A stretch of 64,000 bases of DNA from Myxacorys chilensis ATA2-1-KO14 (lineage in GTDB: Bacteria > Cyanobacteriota > Cyanobacteriia > Leptolyngbyales > Leptolyngbyaceae), in NCBI GenBank assembly GCA_019359275.1, contig JAHHHP010000014.1, forward strand, positions 27,351 to 91,350, written 5' to 3'. Numbering within the stretch: position 1 is the first letter of the stretch; the number at the start of each line of letters is the position of its first letter. Positions 1 to 9,465 of the stretch are shown here, one piece after another. The position numbers were made by a program, and so were the translations under genes. The notes beneath the pieces are model-generated. The model did not search any database. It saw only the letters and a program-made list of their open reading frames with translations, and was not told where the DNA came from.

Positions 1-1
1 G

Positions 2-268
2 TATGGACAAGCAGCAGGCTTGCCGCGTAGCTTCCCACTCATCGCAGAAATCGCTTCGCCAGATGACAGTGCAGAAGGTTTGTTTGCGAAAGCGATTGAA
101 TATCTAGAATCGGGTTGCCAAGAAGTATGGCTCGTATTTCCAGAGGCAAGAATTGTTCTGGCAAAAACAGCGGAGACGGCTTGGCAACTGTTCAATCCTG
201 GGGATGCGATCGCAACTCAAACAACGCTTCAAGGATTTAGTATTCCACTCGATGAACTACTAGCGTGA
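2..268 (+). CDS. Uma2 family (DUF820) endonuclease-like protein, 3' part
   Basis: This is the C-terminal part of a gene that begins before the window; the frame is open from base 2 to the TGA at 268. The protein shows the pattern of Uma2/DUF820 proteins, a PD-(D/E)XK nuclease-fold family very expanded in cyanobacteria: a Glu followed by S-P-D-D (AEIASPDD), then a Lys in AKAIEYLESG and the strand EVWLVFP. In this family the Glu and Lys belong to the predicted active site. The role of most Uma2 proteins is unknown. It ends 3 bases before the convergent carboxypeptidase gene. The call rests on family pattern only. Confidence 0.8.
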   Translation, partial: YGQAAGLPRSFPLIAEIASPDDSAEGLFAKAIEYLESGCQEVWLVFPEARIVLAKTAETAWQLFNPGDAIATQTTLQGFSIPLDELLA

Positions 269-271
269 ATG

Positions 272-1534
272 CTAACAGCTGCGCAATCGTGTCAAAGCAA
301 CTACAGCTTCATCAACAGCACTACGAACTGTCGAGGCAGAATAGCCAGAATTAACAAGAATACTAAATACTAACGGCGAATAGCTGCGCGGTGTAACATA
401 ACCTGAAAGCGAAACAACACCAGAAATAGTTCCCGTTTTAGCAGCAACAATACCTCGAGCAGACGTATTGCGAAACCGATCTGAGAGCGTTCCACTGACG
501 CCTGCAACAGGCAGAGATCGCCGATAAATTTGAGCTTCTGGCAACAGCGCGATCGCTTGCAAAGTTTGCACAAACGCTTCAGAACTCGCTCGATTACGAC
601 TGGCTAATCCTGACCCGTCTACCATGCTGTAGCGATTTGGGTTCACTCCCATCTCAGTCAGAATCGATTTCACAGCAGCAACACCGCTCGTGTTGGTATT
701 GAGACTGGTTGGATCTTGTAGCCGACCCAGCGTTTTGAGCAGCGTTTCAGCGTAGACATTGTTGCTCTCTTGATTCGTTTCAAAAATCAAGCTCGATAGC
801 GGTGGCGAGGTGACAGACGCGAGCGCTACTTCACCTGCTGGGGCAGGCGTGCGCTTCACGAGGGTTGAAGCCGTTACTTTAATGCCAGTTTTGGTCAACA
901 CGTTGCGGAATGCACCAACAAAATAGTTTCCAGCATTCGGAACTGCACCAGTGTAGATATTATTTTCATTCAACATCAGACTGTTGATCGGAGCCGCATA
1001 ACCCTGCCCGCGATCGCCTTCGTTCCAGAATGGATTAAACGGTTCTCCCTGAAAAACCGTGTCGTCACCAATTAAGAGATTAGTTTGACGAATGCCACGT
1101 TGACGCAACTGTTGAGCAAGCGAATTTAGTTGAGTGGTGCTAAGGCTCGGATCTCCTTGTCCAATCACTCTTAGGGTAGCTAACTCTGCACCTGAGCTAT
1201 TGCCGTAGACAGGCGTGGTGATGCGATACCCAGCACCGAGTTTCTTGAGCGCGGCAGCAGTCGTAAAAATTTTGTTATTAGAAGCGGGGACTAACTGCGT
1301 AGCCGCATTTCGCTCATAGACATTGCGCCGAATGCCAACTGCGCCTTGAGTCTGCACCAGCATACTCAACTTTGCGCTAGGAATGCGGGCAAGGGCACGA
1401 TTGACGGCTCCTCCAAGCTGCGCTGGGCAAAGCGTACCCGCCGCAGCTTGAGCACGCACTGGACTAGGAACCATTAGACTCGTCGCGGCGAGCGTGGAAA
1501 TGAATGCAGGACGAAACAGACGGGTAGGGTTCAT
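272..1534 (-). CDS. dacB: D-alanyl-D-alanine carboxypeptidase/endopeptidase, PBP4 type (peptidase S13)
   Basis: The protein is a periplasmic low-molecular-weight penicillin-binding protein that trims peptidoglycan stem peptides or cuts cross-links. All three serine-acyltransferase motifs are visible: S-N-N-K (about residues 85-88, PASNNKIFT), S-R-N within SGLASRNR, and K-T-G (AAKTGTISG) near the C terminus. An N-terminal hydrophobic stretch ending in VRAQA reads as a signal peptide. About 420 residues is normal for family S13. I chose the ATG at 1534 because the signal peptide follows directly; an ATG at 1546 and a longer frame to 1588 also exist. It stands alone, downstream of nadA on the same strand. 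Confidence 0.92.
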   Translation of the reverse strand: MNPTRLFRPAFISTLAATSLMVPSPVRAQAAAGTLCPAQLGGAVNRALARIPSAKLSMLVQTQGAVGIRRNVYERNAATQLVPASNNKIFTTAAALKKLGAGYRITTPVYGNSSGAELATLRVIGQGDPSLSTTQLNSLAQQLRQRGIRQTNLLIGDDTVFQGEPFNPFWNEGDRGQGYAAPINSLMLNENNIYTGAVPNAGNYFVGAFRNVLTKTGIKVTASTLVKRTPAPAGEVALASVTSPPLSSLIFETNQESNNVYAETLLKTLGRLQDPTSLNTNTSGVAAVKSILTEMGVNPNRYSMVDGSGLASRNRASSEAFVQTLQAIALLPEAQIYRRSLPVAGVSGTLSDRFRNTSARGIVAAKTGTISGVVSLSGYVTPRSYSPLVFSILVNSGYSASTVRSAVDEAVVALTRLRSC

Positions 1535-1650
1535 ACGATCGCACATCGCCTCTATCAAATACAACGCCTTTGACTGAAGACAGGCCAATTTTGTTGCAAA
1601 TCTGATATTACGCGATCAAAGCAATTTTAGAACCCTAACATCCTCAGCAT

Positions 1651-2613
1651 TTAGCGACTCATCTCTAGCATTCGTTGCATCGGGCGGAGAGCCGCTAACC
1701 GAGTTGATTCGGGTAGCGTGATTTCCGGCTCTCGGTTTTTCATCGCTAGATACAGTTTCTCCAGCGTATTGAGCCGCATGTGAGGACATTCATTACAGGC
1801 ACAATTGTTGAGCGGCGGTGCAGGAATAAACTGCTTGTCAGGTGCGGCTTTCTCCATTTGGTGAATAATGCCCGGTTCCGTCACCACAATGAATGACTGA
1901 CTCGCGCTTTGCTGGCAACATTTCAGTAGTGCAGTTGTAGAGCCAATATAGTCAGCATGCCGCAAGACACTCTCTTCACATTCTGGATGAGCGATCACCT
2001 CAGCGTTGGGATACTGAATTTTAAGCTGCACCATCTTCTTTTCGGAGAAAGTTTCATGCACCATACAGCTTCCCTGCCACAGCACCATGTCTCGCCCCGT
2101 TTGCTCCATGACGTATCTGCCAAGGTTGCGATCGGGCGCAAAAATAATCGGCTGATCTTCAGGAATTTGATTCACAATCTTCACGGCGTTAGCGCTGGTG
2201 CAAATGATGTCACTCATCGCTTTGATATCAGCGGTGCAATTTATGTAAGAAATTACCAAATGATCAGGGTGTTTTTCCTTGAATTTAGCAAATTCAGCGG
2301 GCGGACAACTGTCGGCAAGAGAACAGCCTGCTTCTAGATCGGGCAGCAGCACTAATTTGTTAGGATTGAGAATCTTGGCAGTTTCTGCCATGAAGTGGAC
2401 GCCTGCAAACACAATGACATCTGCATCCGTTTGGGCAGCTTGTTGCGAGAGCCCTAGCGAATCTCCCAGAAAATCGGCTACATCCTGAATGTCAGGATCT
2501 TGATAGTAGTGCGCCAGGATCACTGCGTTGAGATCGCGTTTCAGATCGGCGATCGCGCCAAACAAATCTTTCGGCAGTGGCGGTTTGGACGGAGCAAAAG
2601 GTGCTGTAAACAC
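1651..2613 (-). CDS. nadA: Quinolinate synthase A
   Basis: NadA condenses iminoaspartate with dihydroxyacetone phosphate to quinolinate in de novo NAD synthesis. The 320-residue protein has the expected N-terminal HYYQ segment and the three cysteines that hold the [4Fe-4S] cluster in this family: one in [10 protein letters not shown] (about residue 97), one in WQGSCMVHE and one in CNECPHM near the C terminus. The start is a GTG at 2613 with an AGGT-type ribosome binding site about 8 bases upstream. The usual partner nadB is not adjacent. The gene lies 117 bases upstream of dacB on the same strand, with no functional link apparent. Confidence 0.95.
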   Translation of the reverse strand: MFTAPFAPSKPPLPKDLFGAIADLKRDLNAVILAHYYQDPDIQDVADFLGDSLGLSQQAAQTDADVIVFAGVHFMAETAKILNPNKLVLLPDLEAGCSLADSCPPAEFAKFKEKHPDHLVISYINCTADIKAMSDIICTSANAVKIVNQIPEDQPIIFAPDRNLGRYVMEQTGRDMVLWQGSCMVHETFSEKKMVQLKIQYPNAEVIAHPECEESVLRHADYIGSTTALLKCCQQSASQSFIVVTEPGIIHQMEKAAPDKQFIPAPPLNNCACNECPHMRLNTLEKLYLAMKNREPEITLPESTRLAALRPMQRMLEMSR

Positions 2614-2877
2614 AAGATTACCTGAGCGTTGGAATACCGCTAATTATAGTTCAAATTACCAAAATTAGAAAGATGATTTTATCTGAATCTACCAACTTGA
2701 ATAATCCATTAGCGCGATCGCGCTGAGGACTCTTAATTCTCCCCCAAGAGATTCTAGCTTTTCGGTTTTTACGACTCAGGATTTGAGTCCTTGATCTGAC
2801 ATACTCGTAGAATGGATCTAATGGGCAATACCTTGCCCTCCTCGTCTTCTGCAACAGAACCTATTGCCACAGAACTT

Positions 2878-4356
2878 ATGTTTGACGCTCTCGCCGATCG
2901 CTTAGAAAACGCCTGGAAAAAAGTTCGCGGTCAAGACAAAATCTCTGAATCTAACGTCAAAGAGGCTCTGCGGGAAGTCCGACGAGCGCTGTTAGAAGCA
3001 GACGCCAACCTACAAGTCGTCAAAGAATTTGTCGCAGAAGTCGAACAAAAGGCACTGGGAGCAGAAGTCATTTCTGGCGTTCGCCCCGATCAGCAGTTTA
3101 TCGAAATCATTCACAACGAACTCGTTTCCGTTATGGGGGATGCCAATGTTCCCCTGGCTCATGCTGAAACTGCCCCGACGATCGTTCTCATGGCAGGCTT
3201 GCAGGGAACAGGTAAAACGACAGCCACCGCAAAGTTAGCCCTCCATCTTCGTAAAGAAGAACGCAGCGTCATGATGGTCGCAACGGATGTGTATCGTCCA
3301 GCCGCGATCGATCAGCTCATCACGCTCGGTAAGCAAATCAATATTCCTGTCTTTGAGATGGGCAAAGATGCTGATCCGGTCGAAATTGCTCGCCAAGGCG
3401 TAGAACACGCCAAAGCAGAAGGCGTTGATACGGTCATCATCGACACCGCAGGTCGCCTGCAAATCGACGAATCGATGATGGGAGAACTGAAGCGGATTAA
3501 AGACACGATCCGACCGCACGAAGTTCTGCTGGTCGTAGACGCGATGACCGGACAAGAAGCCGCCAACTTGACTCGCACCTTCCATGAGCAAATTGGTGTC
3601 ACGGGTGCAATTCTTACCAAAATGGACGGGGATACTCGTGGGGGCGCAGCGCTCTCCGTCCGGCGGATCTCAGGTCAACCGATCAAATTCATCGGCGTGG
3701 GTGAGAAGGTCGATGCCTTGCAGCCGTTTTACCCCGATCGCATGGCATCCCGCATTTTGGGCATGGGCGATGTGCTAACGCTCGTCGAGAAAGCCCGTGA
3801 AGAAATTGATTTAGCCGATGCTGAGAAGATGCAGGAGAAAATCCTGTCGGCAAAATTTGATTTCACAGACTTTATTAAACAAACCCGCTTGCTCAAAAAT
3901 ATGGGGTCGCTCGGCGGCGTTCTCAAGCTGATTCCAGGCATGGGCAAGATGGTCAATGAAGAACAGTTGCAAAAAGGGGAAGAGCAACTGAAAAAAGCAG
4001 AAGCGATGATCGGCTCAATGACCGTTGCTGAGCGTCGTGACCCAGACTTGCTGTCCAACTCTCCCTCCCGTCGTCGCCGCATTGCCAGAGGTTCTGGACA
4101 TTCTGACAAAGAAGTTACTGAGTTAATTAGCAACTTCCAGAAGATGCGATCGATGATGCAGCAAATGGGATCGGGTCAGATGGGCTTTCCCGGCATGGGT
4201 GGTTTCCCTGGTATGGGCGGCGGAATGCCAGGAATGGGCGGCGGCAACCCTTACGCACGTCAGCCCATGCCCGGACAACGAGGCTACGCTGGAGGCAATA
4301 TGAATAAAAAGAAGAAAGCCAAAGACAAGAAGAAAAAAGGCTTTGGCACGCTGTGA
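2878..4356 (+). CDS. ffh: Signal recognition particle GTPase Ffh (SRP54)
   Basis: Ffh binds SRP RNA and signal sequences and targets membrane proteins co-translationally. The N domain (about 1-90) is followed by the GTPase domain with P-loop GLQGTGKTT, DTAGRLQ, and the specificity motif TKMDGDTRGG. The M domain has the conserved SNSPSRRRRIARGSG RNA-binding helix and a Met-rich region. A Gly/Met/Pro repeat (GFPGMGG units) and a Lys-rich tail end the protein, as in many cyanobacterial homologues. The ATG at 2878 gives the family's MFDALADRL start; the frame is open back to an ATG at 2812. Length is 492 residues. The SRP RNA gene was not found in the window. Confidence 0.97.
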   Translation: MFDALADRLENAWKKVRGQDKISESNVKEALREVRRALLEADANLQVVKEFVAEVEQKALGAEVISGVRPDQQFIEIIHNELVSVMGDANVPLAHAETAPTIVLMAGLQGTGKTTATAKLALHLRKEERSVMMVATDVYRPAAIDQLITLGKQINIPVFEMGKDADPVEIARQGVEHAKAEGVDTVIIDTAGRLQIDESMMGELKRIKDTIRPHEVLLVVDAMTGQEAANLTRTFHEQIGVTGAILTKMDGDTRGGAALSVRRISGQPIKFIGVGEKVDALQPFYPDRMASRILGMGDVLTLVEKAREEIDLADAEKMQEKILSAKFDFTDFIKQTRLLKNMGSLGGVLKLIPGMGKMVNEEQLQKGEEQLKKAEAMIGSMTVAERRDPDLLSNSPSRRRRIARGSGHSDKEVTELISNFQKMRSMMQQMGSGQMGFPGMGGFPGMGGGMPGMGGGNPYARQPMPGQRGYAGGNMNKKKKAKDKKKKGFGTL

Positions 4357-4362
4357 GAATTA

Positions 4363-4488
4363 GGGATGAAGGATGAAGGATGAGGGATGAGGGATGAAAG
4401 TAATTACAGCCGTTCTGCTATTCCTGTTTACATAGCGTTGCTAAACTATCCTCCCTTTTTCATCCCTCATCCTTCATCCCTCATCCCT
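4363..4488. repeat. Heptamer tandem repeats in inverted orientation (RGGATGA)n
   Basis: Five head-to-tail RGGATGA heptamers run from 4363 to 4397, and four units in the opposite orientation run from about 4461 to 4488, separated by about 63 bases. Together they can fold into a long stem between the convergent ends of ffh and the next gene. This fits the short tandemly repeated repetitive (STRR) sequences known from cyanobacteria. It may end transcription from both sides, but it has no clear uridine tract. Confidence 0.7.
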
Positions 4489-4491
4489 CTT

Positions 4492-5460
4492 TTAGAACGG
4501 CAACTGATTCAACGATGGATGCCCCTTCGACGGCAGTGCCTTGAGGTAGTGCAAGAACTCTAGCAACTCATCTTCGGTCAGTTCAGCCCGAGTCTTCTTA
4601 CTGTAGGTTTGCTGTAAGTAGGTGCTGCCCTGTTTTTTCGTCCAGCCGATGCGCTCGATCTCGGTGCCAATTTGGGCGATCGCATCCGACAAATCGATCG
4701 GCTCACTCGATAGATCGGGAAGCGTCTCTTTCATTGGCTCATCTGCATCCGTTTCTGCTTGCAGTGGCTCCTCAGAGTACTCCGGTTCACTGGAATAGTC
4801 ATCCTCAACTCGCTCAGGAAGTGACTCAAACGAGTCAAAACCTGAGAACGAGAGTAAGTCGCTTTCAGCAGGAACCTCTTCTTTTTCTTTCTTTCTCCGG
4901 CTACTCTTCTTGGCAGGTTCAACGACTTCAGGCGTCTCTTCAAACTCAGGAAGCGTTGAGTCAACCATTGATTCAACGGATGGCAGAGAATCTGGAATGC
5001 CCTGCTCTTTGAGCGATTCTTTCACTAAAGGTTGAGCCTGCACTTCAAAGGTAGGCGACATCAGCGGCGTTCTACCGACTGCCGGAGCAATGCCCAGAAC
5101 TGCCATTGCTCTAATTCTGGCCCGATCTTCCGCCTCTTCAACTCGGTCGGCGGCGGCCATTGCTGTCGCTAGGGTTGCCGTCCCAACCTGCACTAAAGCC
5201 CGGACTACAAATTGTCCATCGTGAATTTGGACTAGCTCAGACAGCAATGCCCCAGCGGGATAGTGTTTTCTCAACTGAGCAAAGAGACTATGGCTCTCTG
5301 ACTGGGACGCTGCGGTCAGGTTTGGCTCCGCTACTGTAAACGACAGTGAATGATCAGAAGAATACATGGCAGAAGAAGTCAGCATAGAGTTTGCGGCGAT
5401 CATGTTCATTCTAAGCAGGAGTGAAGGGGTAGTGCAGATTTGTCGCGCCTTCGACGGCAT
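4492..5460 (-). CDS. Conserved cyanobacterial hypothetical protein, possible DNA-annealing relative
   Basis: I do not recognise a characterised family. The conserved part begins near residue 57 (HSLFAQLRKHYP) and covers a compact domain containing VEEAEDRARIRAMAVLGI; this distantly recalls the helix seen in Rad52/ERF/RecT-like single-strand annealing proteins (E-T-S-A-I-G-R-A-L), which is inference only. A long acidic, Ser/Glu-rich linker with a Lys/Arg patch (KKSSRRKKEKEE) follows. A C-terminal helical domain (IGWTKKQGSTYLQQTYSKK, then TEDELLEFLHYL) closes the protein. The start is uncertain: ATGs at 5460, 5409, 5385 and 5367 all precede the conserved part and none has a good ribosome binding site. 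Confidence 0.65.
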   Translation of the reverse strand: MPSKARQICTTPSLLLRMNMIAANSMLTSSAMYSSDHSLSFTVAEPNLTAASQSESHSLFAQLRKHYPAGALLSELVQIHDGQFVVRALVQVGTATLATAMAAADRVEEAEDRARIRAMAVLGIAPAVGRTPLMSPTFEVQAQPLVKESLKEQGIPDSLPSVESMVDSTLPEFEETPEVVEPAKKSSRRKKEKEEVPAESDLLSFSGFDSFESLPERVEDDYSSEPEYSEEPLQAETDADEPMKETLPDLSSEPIDLSDAIAQIGTEIERIGWTKKQGSTYLQQTYSKKTRAELTEDELLEFLHYLKALPSKGHPSLNQLPF

Positions 5461-5654
5461 GAGCGATCTAACTTACTTACAGAGAAGTTGGCGATATGAT
5501 GGAAACAACCGATAAAAAAACGGATTATCGCAGATTACGATCGCATTAAATCCAAAATCTTTAAAAAGTCTTGCTCGATACCAGCTTTTCTTTAGCTCAG
5601 TTGTTATAGTTAAGCCTCAATAACATAGAACGCCGTAAGTCTTCATAAGTGTTT

Positions 5655-6344
5655 ATGCAGTCTGAGTCAATGATTAATAAAAGCGTTTTTCCTGACGGTC
5701 AAGAACCCATGCGGATTCGTTTCGAGCGTCAGATCAAGCGTATCCAGCGCGATGTGCTGCGGATGGGTGCATTAGTTGAGAACTCCTGTTTTCTGGCACG
5801 TCAGGCCCTGTTTGACCACGACCTGGAAGCCGCTGGTAAGATTGCTCGACAGGATAAGCAAATCGATCGCCTCTACAAACAGATCGAACTCGATTGCGTC
5901 AACCTTATCGCGCTTCAGTCTCCAGTGGCTCAAGATTTGCGGTTGCTCAGCGCATTGATGCAACTAGTGCGCGATCTCGAACGAATTGGTGACTACGCCA
6001 AAAATCTGGGCGATATCGCCATGCGGCTCTTTTCTTACCCCGTTTCTCCCTATATGGAGCAGATTAAGCAAATGTTCGATCGCAGCCAAGCCATGCTCGC
6101 GATCGGCTTAGCGTCGTTGTCAAATCTCGATGCTCAATCTGGGTTGGATATGCGTGATCGCGACGATGCGATCGATTTAGATTACGATACGCTCTACGCC
6201 TTACTTGCTCAGCAGCAGGACGTTCCGGGCGTTGTCGAACCGATTATTCTGCAAGTTCTCGTGATCCGTCATCTAGAACGAATGGCAGACCACGCCACCA
6301 ATATTGGTAAGCGCGTCGCCTACATCGTCACGGGTCAGCGTTGA
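5655..6344 (+). CDS. phoU: Phosphate transport regulator PhoU
   Basis: PhoU links the Pst phosphate transporter to the Pho sensor kinase and represses phosphate-starvation signalling. The protein consists of two three-helix repeats, each with the family's metal-binding signature: RDLERIGDYAKN in the first half and RHLERMADHATN in the second. Its 229 residues match the family. Start candidates are GTG 5649, ATG 5655 and ATG 5670; none has a strong ribosome binding site. No pst or phoBR genes are adjacent, so it is a stand-alone phoU divergent from the preceding hypothetical gene, with a 190-base shared upstream region. Confidence 0.93.
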   Translation: MQSESMINKSVFPDGQEPMRIRFERQIKRIQRDVLRMGALVENSCFLARQALFDHDLEAAGKIARQDKQIDRLYKQIELDCVNLIALQSPVAQDLRLLSALMQLVRDLERIGDYAKNLGDIAMRLFSYPVSPYMEQIKQMFDRSQAMLAIGLASLSNLDAQSGLDMRDRDDAIDLDYDTLYALLAQQQDVPGVVEPIILQVLVIRHLERMADHATNIGKRVAYIVTGQR

Positions 6345-7060
6345 GATAAGCGATGTTAACCTCAAGTACCCCTTGACAAAATTTGACAGTTGGGGGATCG
6401 ATGCGGAAAGATAGAGAGGGAAGGAGCAGAGGTTTTAATTAGTTGAACTCTGGATCTTTCAAGCTCAGTTTTCGAGGTTTGATACAGCCGTTTCTCAGAG
6501 TGTGGTGATATTCATCCAGGTTGTTGCGGGCTGCGGCTGGTTTTACGACTTAAATTCTGAAGCCGGAGTGTCAGGTTGGCAATCTTGAGCGAGAATGAGT
6601 GAGGCAATTCTTTAGCTTTGGAACTCAACCCTTTCGATTGAGCAACCTTAGTTTGAGTTGCTCCATGGCTGTATCATCTTTTGACAGGATGATGGTTCTT
6701 CTAGCGCCGCGATTAGTGTCTATAGCGCTAACTCCGCAAGATGCCTGGCGAGTGAAGACCCGTTGGCTGGTCTCTTTCGAGGGTCTGAATCTTGAGCAAC
6801 GAAGAAACCTTGCAGCCACATCTTGAGCAGAACCCGGACTGCCAAAATCGGGAATTCGCAGACTAGACTTGATTTACACGAGGGTTACTGCCTCTCAAAT
6901 TCAGACTGTAAACTCTAAGCGTTGATCGAAGGGTATCGGGTAGAGTTTTGGGTCATGGGTCGTTTGAGAAGTTAGGGACATCGAGTAAGGGAATGCCAAT
7001 GAAGTCTGCGAACGTCTGAACCACCCAACAAGAACGACCATCACGAGGACAGATCGCTTC
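6345..7060 (+). other. 716-base interval upstream of the RNase II/R gene
   Basis: No recognisable gene lies here. Two TTGACA boxes near its start (6373-6378 and 6384-6389) could serve as -35 elements, but I see no convincing -10 at the right distance. Short frames on both strands (for example 6599-6826 plus, 6901-7305 minus) have no family resemblance. The interval may hold a long 5' leader for the nuclease gene or a small RNA; neither can be shown from sequence. Confidence 0.4.
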
Positions 7061-9403
7061 ATGGAATTCTCGATCGCTGAACTACTGGCCAATTTCATAG
7101 ATGACAAGTTGGTCGCACCCAAGGCCCTAGAGAAGAAGTTAGAGTGCCAAGATGAGACAAGCTTACAAAAACTCCAAATTGCCCTAGATGTGTTAGAGAA
7201 GGTCGGCATCTTAACCAAAGAGCGCGGAAAATATCGCCGACTGACCGAAGATGGCGTGGTAGAAGGAAAGCTTCGGTGTTCTAGTAAAGGCTTTTGCTTT
7301 GCCATTCAAGATGTGGAAGGATCGGAAGATATCTACATTCGAGAGAGTCAGTTAAATCACGCTTGGAACGGCGATCGCGTTTTGGTGCGCGTCATCAAAG
7401 AAGGCAGTCGACGGCGCAGCCCAGAAGGAGAAGTGCGGCTGATTCTCGAACGGGCAAATCCCTCAGTCTTAGCTCGAATTAAGAAAACAGAGAGTGGTGA
7501 CTTTCATGCCGTTCCGCTGGATGATCGGCTGTTGTTTGAGTTAGACCTGACCGAGGACAGCGATCTGAGCGATGCGATCGATAACCTGGTTCATGTCGAA
7601 GTTCAGCGCTACCCGATCGGACAAAATCTTCCTTTAGGAAATATTGCCAAGCTGCTAGGCAGCGATGAGGAAGCGTCAGATGTCGATATCGTTTGCTGCA
7701 AGCACGACCTACCCCGTGACTTCTCAGAGGCTGTCCTAGGATCTGCCAAAGCTCTACCGAACAAAATCACGAAAGCTGAGATCAAAAAGCGCGTTGACCT
7801 GAGAGACGTTCCGACAATCACCATCAAAGCGAGCGACGCCGATAGCGCCGATGATGCGATCACGCTAGAAGAACTGGAGGATGGCAACTGGCGATTGGGC
7901 ATTCATATTGCCGATGTTGCTCATTATGTTGAGGCGGGTTCTCCCTTAGACCGAGAAGCTCAAAGACGAGGCGTATCAGTTTACATGGGCGACTTGGTTT
8001 TACCCATGCTGCCTGAGCAGATCACCGATCAGCTTTGCTCGCTCCAGCCTGAAAAAGATCGATTGGCAATTTCAGTTCTCATCACCTTAGACGAACAGGG
8101 ACAGGTGATTGAATTTGAAGTTCAGCCCACTGTCATTCAAGTAGATTACAGACTGAGCTATGCCCAATCAGAGGCAATTTTGGCAGATCAACACACCGAC
8201 GATGTGAGCGAGTTTGAATCCATTTTTGGGATGGTGGCACAACTCGATAAACTTAGCCATGCCATTAAAGACCAACGTCGCCAGCGTGGTGCGTTTGAAC
8301 TGAATTTGCCAGAGAAGATCTTTGCTCGTCCTGACGGTTCAGAATCGCCTGAAGAAGCAGGCAAGTATACGTTTAGCAAGTTTCACTACGATGATGAGGG
8401 CATATTGGGGGCGGTTGTGGTTTCGTCAACCTTGCCAATTCACTCGATGATTGTGGAACTGATGCTGCTGGCCAATCAAACCGTTGCATCTCATCTCCAG
8501 GCATTAGGCGTTCCAGGGGTGTACCGAGTTCATCCAACACCCGATCCAGACGATGTGCAGGAACTTGTCAAGCTGGCGGTGAGCATGGGATTAGAACTGA
8601 GTTTAGAACAAGACGACGAAGTTCATGCGCAAGACTACCAACGCTTTACAAAGAAATTTGCAGAGTCTGATTCTGAGCGAGTGTTGACCTACTTGTTGCT
8701 GTCAACGCTTAAACCTGCGTTCTACAGCACTCAGCCCAAAGCGCACTTCGGATTGGCGCTAGAGCAAGGCTATACGCACTTCACGTCTCCGGTGCGGCGC
8801 TACCCCGATCTGCTCGTGCATCGAGCGCTGCATGCCGTGTTTGAAGAAGGGCGCGATCGCAGGTCTACCCGTGTTAAAGAAAGCGTCGATTTGCGCCATA
8901 GCTCCTGTCACGGTCAAATCAACTGGAATGTGCTTCCTACTGACCTGCATCAAGAACTTGACACTCACTTCGCGGCTGTCGTAGTGCATCTTACCGAGCG
9001 GGAGAAACTCGCTCAGGATGCTGAAAATGATTTAGAGGGCTTGAAGAAAGCCGAATTGATGAAAGAGCGCACAGGCGAGATTTTTCACGGATTGATTACA
9101 GGCGTTCAGTCTTACGGTTTGTTTGTTGAAATCGAAGAACTCTTAGTCGAAGGCTTAGTTCACGTCAGTTCATTAAAAGACGACTGGTACGAGTTCCGAT
9201 CGCGTCAGCAAACCCTGGTTGGGCGAAAGAACCGCAAGCAATATCGCTTGGGCGATCGCATTGAAGTTCAAGTGAAAAGCGTCGATTACTATCGTCAGCA
9301 AATCGATCTCATTGCTGTGGGTGGCGGCAGCGAAGCGACGGATGATTACTCAGAATCCGATGACGCTGGCTCTGACGAAGAGGAGTTTGATGAGGAACAA
9401 TAG
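7061..9403 (+). CDS. rnr: RNase II/RNase R family exoribonuclease (VacB/Zam type), atypical RNB motif
   Basis: The 780-residue protein has the layout of RNase R: N-terminal winged-helix and cold-shock-like domains, central RNB domain, C-terminal S1 domain (EIFHGLITGVQSYGLFVEI) and a very acidic tail. RNase R degrades RNA 3' to 5'. RNB landmarks present are WRLGIHIADVAHYV, DLVLPMLPE, IHSMIVELMLLAN, YRVHPTPDP and YTHFTSPVRRYPDLLVHR. The metal-binding motif reads IKASDADSADDAI, whereas typical enzymes have the D-x5-D-x-D-D pattern; the first two Asp positions are Lys and Ser here. Start ATG 7061 has a GAGGA site upstream. The gene may correspond to cyanobacterial zam (acetazolamide resistance). 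Activity is therefore uncertain. Confidence 0.9.
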   Translation: MEFSIAELLANFIDDKLVAPKALEKKLECQDETSLQKLQIALDVLEKVGILTKERGKYRRLTEDGVVEGKLRCSSKGFCFAIQDVEGSEDIYIRESQLNHAWNGDRVLVRVIKEGSRRRSPEGEVRLILERANPSVLARIKKTESGDFHAVPLDDRLLFELDLTEDSDLSDAIDNLVHVEVQRYPIGQNLPLGNIAKLLGSDEEASDVDIVCCKHDLPRDFSEAVLGSAKALPNKITKAEIKKRVDLRDVPTITIKASDADSADDAITLEELEDGNWRLGIHIADVAHYVEAGSPLDREAQRRGVSVYMGDLVLPMLPEQITDQLCSLQPEKDRLAISVLITLDEQGQVIEFEVQPTVIQVDYRLSYAQSEAILADQHTDDVSEFESIFGMVAQLDKLSHAIKDQRRQRGAFELNLPEKIFARPDGSESPEEAGKYTFSKFHYDDEGILGAVVVSSTLPIHSMIVELMLLANQTVASHLQALGVPGVYRVHPTPDPDDVQELVKLAVSMGLELSLEQDDEVHAQDYQRFTKKFAESDSERVLTYLLLSTLKPAFYSTQPKAHFGLALEQGYTHFTSPVRRYPDLLVHRALHAVFEEGRDRRSTRVKESVDLRHSSCHGQINWNVLPTDLHQELDTHFAAVVVHLTEREKLAQDAENDLEGLKKAELMKERTGEIFHGLITGVQSYGLFVEIEELLVEGLVHVSSLKDDWYEFRSRQQTLVGRKNRKQYRLGDRIEVQVKSVDYYRQQIDLIAVGGGSEATDDYSESDDAGSDEEEFDEEQ

Positions 9404-9465
9404 GTCAGTAGCTGGACACAATTCCAGCACGACTGACTCCGAAACCCCTACCTCATAAATTCTCT

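Noticed and set aside
1957..2337. 126-codon plus-strand frame inside nadA
   Set aside because: It is a shadow of nadA, whose Cys motifs are unambiguous.
6408..6432. GGGAAGGAGCAGAG resembling the GGAAGGAAGCAGCC tip of SRP RNA
   Set aside because: The flanking bases do not form the paired domain IV stem, so this is chance similarity.
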